64,000 nucleotides of DNA from Drosophila persimilis. Lineage: Eukaryota; Arthropoda; Insecta; Diptera; Drosophilidae. The position numbers and the translations under genes are program-made. Below the pieces are notes generated by a model that saw only the letters and a program-made list of their open reading frames with translations, had not been told where the DNA came from and made no database searches. How positions within the stretch are numbered: position 1 is the first letter of the stretch; each line of letters opens with the position of its first letter. The DNA lies in the NCBI RefSeq assembly GCF_003286085.1, contig NW_020825312.1, positions 5,828,001 through 5,892,000 of the forward strand. Reading direction: 5' to 3'. Shown piece by piece: positions 37,851 through 49,914 of this stretch.

Positions 37851-37901
37851 CAACCACCGACCACCTACCACCTACCACCGACCACCGACCACCTACCACC
37901 A
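37851..37901. repeat. CCGACCA/CCTACCA heptamer repeat
   Basis: Alternating variants of a seven-base unit (ACCACCG and ACCACCT) in tandem, inside the 8.9-kb Ten-a intron. Confidence 0.8.
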
Positions 37902-39345
37902 CACAGCCATCCTGTTTCCTCTGCCACCGACTCCGACCTGCTGCGGAGCTGCCTGCCATCCTGTGGTGGCCTCTGCCCTGACGTTTTATCTAGTGAAACA
38001 TTGGCCCAACTTTTTGGACACTTTTAACGTTTGTGCGTCGACATCTGGGCTGGCAGCTCTGGTGGCCCATCGTTTTGTGGCAAGGCCTTGCCACGGAGCG
38101 GGAGCGGTAGCTGCCATTTTGTTTTTGATAAATCTTACGCGAAAGCGTTCAAATTTATATGCCAGAGCCTCCCAACGAAACAGAGACTGTCCCTCGACTT
38201 CTCGACTTTCTGGCTGGAGTTCGGATTCCCTCAGTTAAAGATCCGATGCGAGAATGAGGCCTTCTTTGAGGCTTAAAATGTATGAAACATAACTGAATGT
38301 AATTACATTTAATCGCACTTCCATCGGATGCATGAATGGGAATTAGGACCGAATTTGATTGCTAATTTATTGGTCTAATGCCTACTGCATAATCCCAGGC
38401 AAATCCTTAGTTTATGACGATTATGTTCCTGCGGGAGGGAGTACATAGTTTCCTCCTCGCTTCCACGCTGAGCTGCAGAGCTTCATCAATTTCCCTTGCA
38501 TTCCATTTCAAATTCAAGCCAATCTCTCCCTCCCCCCAAAAAAGCCCCTTCCGCCCTTTTTGTCTTTGCTCTTTCTCACTCTGTTTCTCTTCTCTTTCAC
38601 TTTTCCTGTGCGTTTAATTTATTATCTACGCAGCAACAGAAGGCGAAGAAGGACGAAAAGCACAAGCAGCAGCTGCTCGAGAGTCGGAGGCACTGATTTA
38701 CAGTTAGCTAAAAGCTGCGGCTTGTCGGGGGGGCGGGTAGGGCTGGGGTAACCAAAAAAGGTTGGGGCGTTGGAGTGAGCCTCCCCGCTGCTGCCGCTGT
38801 TGCCGCTGCTGCCGCTGATGTTGATGGGGCTGCGGTGTCACAGCGTTGCAAGTGAACGAAAACAAATTTACAACAAACCACGGGAAAAATATGTGATGCC
38901 ACTTGGAAGTAACTCTCTCCGCTCCCCTTCACTCCCCACAAGCTCATCTTAGCCCACACACACATATTGGGAGGAGGCTGTGTGTGTGTTTCTCCTAGGA
39001 CATCCCAGTTTTTGGCACAAAATGAATTTAAGTTGAAAAGTTGTGAACATTTTGTGGATAGCCTCGCCTGCGGAGGGAGTGGGGGTGGTTCTTCGGTGGT
39101 GACGTTGTGGGGGCCAAAGCTGTGTGTGGATTTCACTGATTTAATTGTTGGCAGCAGCAGCGGCAGCGGCATGAGGAGAAGGAGCAGTAGCACATGCTTG
39201 AAATATATCCTTTAAAAATAATGTATTAATTTTTGTGGCACTCCATCTCTATCCCCCTACCGCCAGTCCCCCAGTCTAACCTCTCCCCTAAGCCACCGCC
39301 ATAAACTCATTTGTGTAAAAAGCTTTTTGTCTGTGGCTGTATCAA

Positions 39346-39377
<32 letters not shown>

Positions 39378-39663
39378 GGCTTCTGTTTCCCCCATTGCGG
39401 TAAATGAATTTACGCTTCGCCTCTGTCTTTTTACGCTCTCTCTCCTTTCCTTTCCTAGCATACCCTTAACTCCTTTCTCCTCCCTCTGCGTGGGTCGTTT
39501 TATGGTTGAATAGTTTTAAAACTGCGGGGCATGCTGGGGTTAAGACATGGCAACATCAGCCAGTTATCCAGTTAGAGGGGCAGGTGGACCAGAAATGGAT
39601 GTTGTTTTCACGCTTTTCCACCCAGCCCCCCCGTCTATCCGTCTACCCGTCCAGGCAGGCAGG

Positions 39664-39699
<36 letters not shown>
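39664..39699. repeat. AGCC tetranucleotide repeat
   Basis: Nine tandem AGCC units, preceded by AGGC units. Confidence 0.9.
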
Positions 39700-39700
<1 letters not shown>

Positions 39701-41532
39701 GCAGCCCTTAAATAGTGGCTAATACTTTTCGGAGCGGCTCCAAGCCCCCCGCTTAGCTGTTTGCACAATAATTTTCTATTAATTAAGCGCAAGAGGGTTT
39801 CATAAAATTAGCAAAACACTTGCGGGCGATGTGGATGTGGATGTGGCCCAGCAGCTGCTCCACGCCCCTACGCCTTCGTCCCTACTCCTTAATCCTCTTG
39901 CTTTTAAGTGCCAGTGGATATTTAAGTATGTATGTATATATGGAGGTACTATATGAGATTATATCTCTCGGTGTGAGTGCGAGTGTGTGCGCTTGTGTGT
40001 GTCAAGCCCGTTGTCAGTTAATTAAGAGTCAGACAGACGCCATTCGTTTGCTGCCGCCTCGCGCCACACTCGTGAGGGGCACTGTACTCTTTCCCTTGAT
40101 TTGCATGTCTGTCCCACACTCGTTTGCGGCCACGCCCAGAGAGACAAACAAAAGGCAAACGCCCCAAAAAAAAAAGAAAAGATGATGGCTGCAGAAGGCC
40201 AGCGGATGGCAGGCCCCAATAAGTAGGCAATGATAAAGTTCGGCATCGAATATGCACTCATTCGCTTCGCGAATACTCACTGTACGCATTTCATACGGCT
40301 GTCATATCTGTCCCGATAATCGACCGCAGTGTCAGCAAAGGCCAGCAGCAAATGGAGGCCGAAAGAGATGGATAGAGCGGATGAAAAAGAGAGGGCGGGA
40401 GCCAGGGAGACGGGAAAAGGCCAAACAGCGTGGAGACAGCAGAGAGACAGCTGCAACAACTGCATCGACCCATAAAGTTGCATAAATGTTTGCCCAGCGA
40501 TTTACAAATGTGCCACTTTCTATCACAACAAACCTACAGACAGACAGAGAGAGAGCGAGAGAGATAAAGAGAAAAAGAAAGCGAGGGATAGAGACAGCAG
40601 ACAACAGTTAATATGCTTGACTGGCAGCTGGCCGCTCCGCCTCCCACCGCTCCGCTTCTCACTCCCTGGGCAGTCCCTTCAGGATGCGCATTGCAGTAGT
40701 TATCGGAAATAGGTTAATCGATTTTTAAGCGGATAACTATCGGAAACTCATTCGATATGCACTGTTTCACAGCCAGATGGATGTTTCCCTCTCTCTCTCT
40801 CTCGCTCGCTCGCTCTATCTCCCTCTGTCTCGCCCTCTCCTGCTCTCTCTCTCTCTTTGTGAATTACATGCGGAGGCCAAATGGCCAAGTGCGTTCGTGC
40901 ATCCATCTGTGTTGAAACTTCATTGCCCCCTCGGCTGCACGCCAGCCTGGGATGGGGCGCCACCATCTGTGTGGTTGCATGCCCTGCTGCTGCCCTGCCA
41001 GTGCCCCCCGCTCTGCTGGTCTGCTGGTCTGCTGCTCTGCTGCCCTGCTGCTTTGCAGCTATTACTGCTGCAATGACCCCATGGGGCCTGTCCTGTTTGG
41101 TTCTGGTGTGGTCTGGTCCTGTCCGTCGTATCCTTCTTCTCGCTCCGATGAGTGGCAGTCCTTGCCCCATCCCCGTCTTATCGGCGTTGTCATTTACAGC
41201 AGCTGGCCTTGTAGTTTATGCGATTTTATTTTCATTTCACTTTACGTTGCGGTTTGCTGGAAATTTAATTTGTTGCCCTGCATTCTCGTACTTGGAGACA
41301 GGTCGTCCTGCACTCCTAGCTGTAGCTCTTGGACTGCTGTTCTGCTGTTCTGCTGTGGTGATGTCATCTCCCTACACCACCACCACCACCACCCCCACCA
41401 CAGCAGAGAAGATCCAGAGGACACTCGAATCCTACTGAAATTAGATACGATGCACATTGCGTTGCCTGTCAATCGTTCATCAGTGGATGCTTGTCGAGAT
41501 AAATTATCCTGAATGTGGGCCACTAATCACAA

Positions 41533-41558
41533 TCGCATCGCATCGCATCGCATCGCAT
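41533..41558. repeat. CGCAT pentamer repeat
   Basis: Five tandem copies of CGCAT. Confidence 0.9.
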
Positions 41559-42560
41559 GTGGGCAAGGGGCTAAATGGAATGTTTTGGCACAAATCGAAC
41601 TGTTTAATTCATTGAGAGGCAAAAGCCTCCATTCACCCGTAAGTGGCTTATTTCTGCCACTTGAGTGCTCAAATAATTACTAGAAACCTCTCTTTCTATC
41701 TCAGACGTAAAGTGCTGTTTCGGCAATTGATAATTGAGTGAAACTGATACTGTTAATAAGTATTAACTGTATCTGAAGACGCAGTCTGCCATAAAATGGC
41801 CATCATTTCAACAAGTGCACCGAGAATGCTCGTATGGGTCGAAGAATCCGATATGCAATCTGTATTCCAGGATGAGGCGTCTCCTCTTCAAACTGCAACG
41901 ATTTTCGCAATCAAACGCTCGGCTCCAATTCCCTCGATTCTGATGCATCACTTGCTGTAATAACCACAGACAGAATACGCCCTCACTGGACCCCACTGGG
42001 CCACTCAGTGTGCGGCAAAACTGCCAATTAGTGAATGGAATTGTTCATTTTTCTGCGGTTTCCTTTGCGCCTAACGAATTATGCAAAGCACTCGGAAAAT
42101 GTCCGGCTCGAATTCGGTTTTTCCTGTAGGTCAAACATCAGTCAGTCCCTCAGTTATTCAAGCAGTCAGGCAGTCAGTCAGTCATTCGGGAGGGACGATA
42201 AACGATGGTCAGGCAGGCGGCTGGGGGGCCACGGCCGGAGGCAGGCCAATCATCCGGAAATGCGAACGTCACGCACAAACCGCAACAAAGAAAGTCAATT
42301 AGCAGACGACAGAGGAGCCACAGCACCAACTAGAGCCCCAAGAATGCCATTAGAAGGAAGGTTTTTTTTTGCTGTTGTTGTTGTTGTTGGTTTTTTGCTG
42401 GATTTTTTTGGTTAACGAAGAAATGGGAATGGCCACAAATAATGTTTCGCAAACATTCGGCAGATCCATTCAAAGGAGGACAAACATATTGAGAGACATT
42501 TCAATTTAAATTACACACACACGGACGGGGACTCTGCGAAGGACATTTGTCACTGGCAGT

Positions 42561-42592
42561 CACAGCAGCAGCAGCAGCAGCAGCAACAGCAG
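42561..42592. repeat. CAG trinucleotide repeat
   Basis: About ten CAG units with one CAA interruption. A shorter GCT run follows at 42721-42739. Confidence 0.9.
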
Positions 42593-45400
42593 TGGGAAAT
42601 GCCCAGAAGGCGTGGCCTTACAATCCTCCATCCTGCCGTTGGACTTAAGGTGTGCGCATGTCGTTTAAATAAATTATTTTCCTCAAGGAAGTGCAATTAA
42701 GGAAATGTTTCATAAATTTTGCTGCTGCTGCTGCTGCTGTAACTTTTCGCCTGACCCTGACACTGGAGCTGGAACTAGCTCTGGTTTTGGCTCTGGCTCT
42801 GGCCTGGCTCTGCATTTGGCTGTGGGACGTGGTTTTTGTACCCAGCAGGAGCAATTAGGAAGGACCCTTCTGTGGCCCCGACCTATGATGTGACTCATTA
42901 AAGCAGAGCTCTTTTATTCATATGTTTGTGCTGGGATTTCAAACGAGAGTTCGCCCCTGAAGGAGAGCTTCAAAAGTTATTGCCTACTTCTGGGCCAGCA
43001 CACACAGTGCGCAGGAAGGAAGGCGGGGAAGGAACTAAAAGCGGAAATAATTAATCGAACACATCCGCTGCACACACCCTTTGAGGCAGCAACTGGAGCA
43101 GGACTTGAATTGAGCTAAAAATAAATGCCAACACGAGTGTCCCATGCTCCGTGCTCCGTGTTCCACCTACGGGGCCGCACGGGGGAGGGACTCGACGCGT
43201 GTGTGAGTCCAGGTCTAATGATGTGCACACATACCTTGTACCATGTATCTGGAAGACACTTTTGTATCTGGGAATCCATCTATCGACCTTCCCCGGCCTG
43301 ACCGGGCCGGCCTTGCCGCCGAGAAACAACCATTAACCACGAAACTCTTGGCAGGAGGACTTTATTAGAACGAATTGTAATCAAATTTAATTGGTGGACG
43401 ACAAAAAACGAACAAGATTGACGGCTGAAAAGGCAAGCACTGCCCAGCCCCAGACGCGCTGGGGGCTCCACTCGGGAGTCCGTCATTGTTTGTCTAGCGG
43501 TTGTTCGCCGGCCGACAGGGGGGTTGGGGGACACTTGAAAGAAAAGCTTGTTAACTTAATAGAACAGAGAACAAGGAACTGCTCTGCCCTGCCCGGCCCT
43601 GCCCAGCCCTGCCTGTCCCGCCAGAAGTCCTAATTTATTAATGATACTCGGCCCGCACTATCTGGAACTTTGTTTATCCCCACTCCTCGGCCCATCCGCG
43701 TTCCATTCGTGTCATTTTCGTTTCTCGTTTTTCCTTGGACAAATACATATCGCGAGGAGTGGAGTCCTGAGAGCGCATTAGTTTACATGTCAAAGAAATG
43801 TTTTGTTTCCTGTCAAGTGCTTCGGAATGGGAATCAGAATAGGACTGGGAATGAGAGGATTCCTGGCAGATGGCGATGGCGATGGCTACTACGTAATTCC
43901 CTCGAAGAATGACAGACCAGCACCAGCCTTTGGTCCTATTATTCAGATATTTGTGTACCAAGCGCACACACACACAAACACTCTATCGAATATTCTGCTC
44001 CATTAACATAATTCCAATCGATATATGCAAAGCGAAGGAGCACGGTCCACAGTCCACTGCTCAGAGTCCTGTTAATTGCTGAAAGGCTTTTGGGTTTTGC
44101 CTGGGATCGAGTCCCAGATTTGGGGACACAACTGATGATTGATCGATTGAACATATGTAGCTGCAACTGCACGGAGACTTGATTGAAGCACCTTTGGCCA
44201 TGCCACAGATACATTTTGAATTCTTTTTCCCGGGATTCAGTGGTTCCCAAGCCCATCCTTATCGTTCATCTTGGAGGAAATCTTATGCGCAAACGAGTCG
44301 TTCAATCATATCCGCCTTCCTCGCCTCCTGGCGTCCAGGACCTGCTGGCACCGCATTCCTGGCGAATGGCCATGGGCCATGCCAGGCCATGCCATAAATT
44401 GCTGGCCATGGTTATCGATAAACGATAGCCCGGTCCTAGTCCCGCTGCCAGCAGCTGATGGCGTCGGCCAAATGCAAACGTGTTAACAACGGCCACTTTG
44501 TGTCCATGTGTGTGTATCCATGTCCATCCCTTAGCTGTGTGTGTGTGGAAAGGATAGGGGAGACGGAGGATGGTAGGGGGATTTTTGATTTATACTCGTG
44601 TGCATATTAATATGGCGTTAAAATATGATGCCGAAATTTATGTGTGAAAAAGCAGGGCCGGACAGGGGCAGCAGGCAGCACTGCAGTGCTGCAGAGCAGC
44701 TGACGCCATCGCCATCGCCGTCGCTTGGCCACCAACTACAGCACCACAGAAGACATTATTGCCCCATTGCAGCTCCATGCCTGCCGCATGGCTGCTATAC
44801 GGCTCCATCCTGGTGGCAGCAGCCCGAGCAGCCCGAACAGATTTATGGGTGGGAAGCGCTCTCGCATCTCTCTCGATTTATGGCCGCACATTTGGCCAAG
44901 CCGAATCGAAAGCCAGCCAAAAGGCAAAGCTCCTGCTGCTGCCGCTGCTGCTGCAACAGAAGGCCAGCTAGAAGCCGACGAACAAGTTATGGCTACACTT
45001 GACAAAAAATACAAAGAAAGGGGTCTTGGAAAATAATTCAAGGAATATTCAAAGAAATTGAAGAAACAGTTCCTCTTAGAAATGGCTATTTCGTATGGAA
45101 ATAGTTCCCAAAGTTCTAAAGTCTTAGAAAAATACAAAAAATAGCTAGGAAAATTAAGCAATCCCTTGCCGGAAGAAGAAAATATATTTATAGGAAGTAG
45201 AGGCAATATGTTAAGATTTTCAAAGCTCTGAAATATACAAGAAAATATTTGTAAATTGATCAATTGATCTTAATGGTTTCTTGAGTGTATCCATGGCCAT
45301 AGCCATAGGGTATCCCCCAGATACAGATACTCTTTTAATGCTCAAGTAAATATAGAAGATACTAACCCACTTTCAACTCTTTTTCGTCTCGTTTGCACAG

Positions 45401-46711
45401 CTGTCAGCTCGATGAAGCCGAACATGGACAGCACCAACTGCATCCTAGTCCAGGACGTCAAGTCGCAGCCGCACGATCTGCGCGGTGGGCCGGGGGGCAA
45501 GGCGAACGACAAGAGCGGAGGCGGGGCGACCGCCTATCCCACGGAGGAATCGATACAGACCAGCACCTCGGACCACGGCAGCAACGGACACGGACTCAAT
45601 GGAGCGGCGGGTGGGGCCGGCGGTGGCGGCGTCGGAGGCGGGGCAACGGGCATTCAGCAGCAGTTGCTGCTGCAGCAACAGCAGCCGCACTCGATCAACC
45701 AGCCGCTGACGCCGATGGACGCGACCAACACCCAGCTGCAGGACCACCAACTGACCTACGGAGGCGGCATCGGCAACGGCATGGGCATGGGCCCGGGCTC
45801 CCTGAACGGCCAACAGCACAACATGCTGCTGGCCCAAGCGGGCGGCGGCGGGATGCACCACCACCAGGCGCTGCAGCCGCAGCTGGGAGGAGGCCAGTGG
45901 CCGCAGGTCGTGGAGCTGAAGGAGTTCAACGAGGTGTACCACGCCAATATACCGGCCTACCAGTTCTGGACCTTGGAGTTCCGGAACAAACATCCGGCCT
46001 TCATTCGGTTCAACTTCACGCTGCCGTGGGGCGCCCACTTTGCCGTCTACTCGCGCCGGAACGTGGCCCCGTCGGTCACACAGCACGACTTTGTGGAGTT
46101 CATCAAGGGCGGACGTCTGGACAGCCACCTGCGGCACCGTCGCAGCCCCCCGGGCAATGCCTCCTCGATCGCCGGCAAGGACTGGGACGCCGTGTACCTC
46201 GACGAGCAGCAGCAGCACCTCCAAGAGCGGTTCACGCCACGACCAAGCCCCCAGTTCAGCTACGAGGAGCAGGACCCCGATCTGATGGATGACAGCAACG
46301 ACGACCCCGACCCCGACCCCGACTCCGACTCTGGCGAATTCTTCGATGTCGAGACGCCCCTGGACACGGCCAAGCATCTCCAGCGACAGATCCACTTCCA
46401 GCAGCAAAATCCACAGTACGCGCAGCACTCGCATGAGGTCAAGAAGCGCTCTGCGGTGGATGGCGGCGGCCTGCCGGCCCTCGACATGGACGCGATGACG
46501 GTGAACGTGTCGCTGCTGCAGTATCTGGACACCGGGCTCTGGTTCATCTCCGTCTACAACGACGAGCTGGTGGCCCACTCCGTCTCGCTGCTGGCCGAGG
46601 AGGCCGAGGGCGTCAGCACCACCTGCCCCAACGACTGTTCCGGTCGCGGAAGCTGCTACCTTGGAAAGTGCGACTGTATCGATGGCTACCAAGGCGTTGA
46701 CTGTTCCAAGA
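45401..46711 (+). CDS. Ten-a: Ten-a exon: extracellular stalk and EGF repeat 1
   Basis: The acceptor gtttgcacag ends at 45400 and the donor GTGAGT starts at 46712. The exon completes an Ala codon and reads [12 protein letters not shown]. It encodes about 437 residues outside the cell. First comes a Gly- and Gln-rich stalk ([20 protein letters not shown]). The conserved teneurin pre-EGF domain follows: [39 protein letters not shown] and later [20 protein letters not shown]. About 100 residues interrupt it between two dibasic sites, RHRR at 46132-46143 and KKR at 46441-46449, with an Asp/Pro repeat ([13 protein letters not shown]) inside. EGF1 ([24 protein letters not shown]) has six cysteines. 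N-glycosylation motifs include NFT, NAS and NVS. Codon use is GC-rich, unlike the flanking introns. Confidence 0.93.
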
Positions 46712-47375
46712 GTGAGTTTCCGTATCTCCTCCCCGGATTTTTGTTTGCGTTTTCTTGTTCTTTTTCTTTGGGCTTTCGTCCTGCTATAAGTTGACCTGTC
46801 AACACCACCTGCCGCGTTCCGTTCCGTCCCGTCCCGACCCGGAAATCTGCGAAACAAAGGAAGCCAAATCCACTCTGAAAGTTTTCGGGGGGCTACTTAG
46901 TTGGGGCATTCCTTAGGGGCACAGTGGTTCAGGGGCTCAGCCTCTGGGCTCGATTGCTTTAAATAAACTCTGAAAAAGTGTTGATTTCCTTTGGGAAGAG
47001 CCCCGCTTCTTAAAGAAGTACTTGGAACACTATTTACTTTGAGTATTTACTTAGGCTTGTATGTCCTTTACCTTTCTTTTCTTTAAAGAATTTATCGCCC
47101 GAAATGATCTCTTCTGTAGAATGTATAGAAACTTCCTTGGAACCCATGATCTTTTTTACCTTCAAGAACAAGTTAAAGTATTCCCTTTAGAACGGTTTCC
47201 ATATCCTGCAACCCTTAGAGTCCCATGTCCCATGCTCACCATCCTCGACCCACTGTTAAGGCCCAGAACTTGCGTATTTTTTGTTGTATTTGATTTCCTT
47301 TCTCTCCCACTTGTCGGCCATCTTTCTCTATCCCTTTCTCAGAAACTGATGCCTTCTCTTTCCGTTCTTTTGCAG
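46712..47375 (+). other. Ten-a: Ten-a intron (phase 1), 664 bases
   Basis: GTGAGT donor, CT-rich 3' end with TTTTGCAG acceptor. Nothing else is recognised in it. Confidence 0.9.
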
Positions 47376-47570
47376 GCGTTTGTCCGGTGCTGTGTTCGGC
47401 GCATGGCCACTACGGCGGCGGCGTCTGCCACTGCGAGGACGGCTGGAAGGGGGCCGAGTGTGACATTCCGGTGGGCGAGTGCGAAGTCCCCAACTGCTCC
47501 AGCCACGGACGTTGCATCGAGGGCGAGTGCCACTGCGAGCGCGGCTGGAAGGGACCGTATTGCGATCAAC
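47376..47570 (+). CDS. Ten-a: Ten-a exon: EGF repeats 2 and 3
   Basis: The acceptor ttttgcag ends at 47375 and the donor gtaagt starts at 47571; both ends are phase 1. The exon completes a Ser codon and reads [40 protein letters not shown] and [22 protein letters not shown]2 has five cysteines, with Tyr at the usual third-cysteine position (GHY). In teneurins this leaves an unpaired cysteine that forms an intermolecular disulphide and makes the protein a dimer. EGF3 has the full six cysteines. The 195-base symmetrical exon matches the two-EGF-per-exon pattern that follows. Confidence 0.93.
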
Positions 47571-49704
47571 GTAAGTGTCAAGGCCCAGGCCTCTTCTCTT
47601 CTCTTCCTCATTCCGTGCTGTTCTGTTCTGTTCTGCTGACTTGGCATAAAAATGCTAAAATTATTTATTTGCCTTGTTTGAGTTCTATCTCTCTCCGGCC
47701 TTCGGTCTCTGGTCTCCGGCCTCCAGTTTCCATTTTTGTGTCCTGCGTCCTGCGTCCTACGTCGTGGGCCATGTTGACACTGCCCGATAAGGGCGCCACC
47801 ACCGGGCAGGAATGGGGAGACGACGGGACGACCAAAGTGGATGCCAAAATATTTCAGTTATTATGCCGACATCCCTGCGCCTCTCTCCTCTCTCCTCCCT
47901 CCAAGCTTTGTGCTTGCCTTAAATTGACAAAGCGAGAGAGAGAGAGGGGCAAAGAAATGCCAACCATTTTTCAGGCTTTCATTGGAAAGGGGAGAGGGAG
48001 GAGGGAGGAGGGAGGTGGAGACCGGAGACTCCGCTCTCTCCCCACACGAGCCAGATGTCTTTGAATTAGCCAGGAGAGGACAGGCCAGGACAGGCCAGGC
48101 GTCGGTCGGTTGAAATTTAAAGAGTTCCACGAGAACGAAAAACAATCTGTTGAATAATTCGCAAGAGAAACAGAAAACACATTGGAAAATCATTTGCAGA
48201 AGACGCACAAATGTGGAAAGAAAAGACGACGAGAAAGCCAGTGACTGTGACTCGGCCGGGAAGTATCCTTCAAAGCAAAAGTCTATTGCTGTGGAGGAAG
48301 GAATCGAACGTATGCCTCAAGCTTGAAATAGTTTACCAGGCGGACTGACAGGCGGACAGACGAATTGACAGTTCAGGTGGACAGCCAGTGCCGGGCCACG
48401 AGTAGTGGGTGGACCATAATCCTTATAAAGTACATGTCCATAAAGCTACGCTCCTCCATCGTCCGTTACTTACGTGGCCATAAAAACAATGGACACCGGC
48501 ACTCTGGCACTCTGCCGCTCGGCCTCGTGGGTTGTAAAACAAACAACAACAAAATGCGAATAAAATATGCAACATGCAACAATACATGGCTCCGAAATGC
48601 CGCCATTGCCTTGCCACCATTTTGTATATGTTTACTGTGACCTCTCACCCGCTGTGCCACCCAGCCGCCTGGCCACGCCGCCACCCTGCCACCCGTCTCA
48701 CGGGTGAATAACGGACCCCGTGGCATACGAAAACAAACAGGGGCAAACAACAAACAGAATCCGAAACAGAAACGGGAACAGAAACAGAAACAGAAGCCGA
48801 AAAAGTAAAAGAAAGAAGGAACCAGAGACAGAGGTGGAGAAAGGAAAGGAGAGGAGAGGAAAAGGAAAGGGAAAAAACGTTGAGCAAACATAAAACGTAT
48901 AAAATCGAATTTATATGTCGAGAGCATATTTCTCATACACTCATGCACGGGGAGAGGGGCTGAAGGGGCGAACTTTTAGGCAACCGCGCCGCATGGGGCA
49001 TGGGGCGTCGAGCATGGGGCACGGCGCATGGAGCTTGGGGCACGACACACAACACACAACAACGAAGGAGCCAACAAAAAATTGCAACAACTGCGCAAAA
49101 TTACCAACTTGAACTAAACTGGAATTTCATTTTAATGACCACTTTTGTACGTGTCTAACATACTAATCATGTCATATGTGTGTGTGTGTGTGTGTGTATC
49201 TGTGTTGACCAGGCCAAAAGAGAAGAAGAGAGAGGGCAAGTGGAGACCTTGATGGTGGCAAGCTTTTTGTTTGGCCAAGGCTGTCACGACTCATTCTTCA
49301 TTCGTATTCCTCCCGAAGGAGTCACGGTGCACACTCCATAAATTATACGATACACTTAATAAGGATAATAGGCCAAGATACTGTGCTGTGATCATGTTTT
49401 AGGCTCGGAATTGCAATTAAAATTAAATATTTCTGCTAATTACTTCTTGCTCCTTTCAATGAAATGATCAAGGAGGGAAGGGGAGTCTCCTCGATGCTTT
49501 TCTCCATTTTGTTTCTCCTTGCAGCCAAGCTAATAACAAACGAATTTCACTCTAATCGAACTCCACTGTACTTGCGTGTGCGACTAACAAACGTTTTGTA
49601 TTTTTTCTCTCCACCCGCTTCAAACAACCAATCAACCATCAACCAATCTGCCAATCTACCCGAACCATTCCCGAACACGCACTCTGGACCCACTGGATGC
49701 ACAG
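47571..49704 (+). other. Ten-a: Ten-a intron (phase 1), 2.1 kb
   Basis: Donor GTAAGT is strong. The acceptor (ggatgcacag) has a weak pyrimidine tract, with a better CT-rich region about 70-110 bases upstream. A GT microsatellite lies at 49177-49198. I see no other gene. Confidence 0.85.
49177..49198. repeat. GT dinucleotide microsatellite
   Basis: Uninterrupted GT run within a Ten-a intron. Confidence 0.9.
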
Positions 49705-49914
49705 ACGACTGCCTTGATCCGCTGTGCTCGGGGCACGGCACCTGTGTGGCCGGACAGTGCTACTGCAAGGCCGGGTGGCAGGGCGAGGACTGTGGCACGA
49801 TTGATCAGCAGGTGTACCAGTGCCTGCCCGGCTGCTCGGAGCACGGAACCTACGACTTGGAGACGGGCCAGTGTGTGTGCGAGCGCCACTGGACGGGACC
49901 GGATTGTTCGCAAG
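49705..49914 (+). CDS. Ten-a: Ten-a exon: EGF repeats 4 and 5
   Basis: Begins after tgcacag (49704) and ends before GTAGGT (49915), phase 1 on both sides; the junction codon is His. It reads [20 protein letters not shown] and KAGWQGEDC, a linker GTIDQQVYQ, then [20 protein letters not shown] and [14 protein letters not shown]5 has five cysteines, with Tyr at the usual third-cysteine position (GTY), the second odd-cysteine repeat that teneurins use for dimerisation. The open frame continues upstream to 49464 without a stop, but that part ([10 protein letters not shown]...) is not EGF-like and is intronic. The acceptor choice rests on the reading-frame match and on conserved sequence, because its pyrimidine tract is weak. 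Confidence 0.9.

Larger units (their letters stand above)
36497..45400 (+). other. Ten-a: Ten-a intron of 8.9 kb (phase 1)
   Basis: Bounded by GTAAGC and GCACAG. I find no exon inside. It holds a CATA repeat (36742-36769), CCGACCA/CCTACCA repeats (37851-37901), an AGCC repeat (39664-39699), a CGCAT repeat (41533-41558) and a CAG repeat (42561-42592). Open frames at 40777-41512 and 44625-45036 look like low-complexity chance frames. Confidence 0.75.

Noticed and set aside
40777..41512. Long + strand frames (99-186 codons) rich in Leu, Ser, Cys
   Set aside because: CT-rich repeats (CTCTCT, CTGCTGGTCTG) give open frames in two phases; no domain and no partner exon in Ten-a phase.
44725..45036. 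103-codon frame just upstream of the 45401 Ten-a exon
   Set aside because: Contains a GCT-derived Ala run and no homology; a conserved exon here would need a donor in phase 1, which I did not find.
45445..46857. 470-codon minus-strand frame opposite the large Ten-a exon
   Set aside because: It is a mirror of the GC-rich Ten-a coding exon; the + strand carries the conserved teneurin sequence.
47387..48064. Read-through of the EGF2/3 exon into downstream sequence
   Set aside because: The strong donor at 47571 and the frame match to the exon at 49705 show the downstream part is intron.
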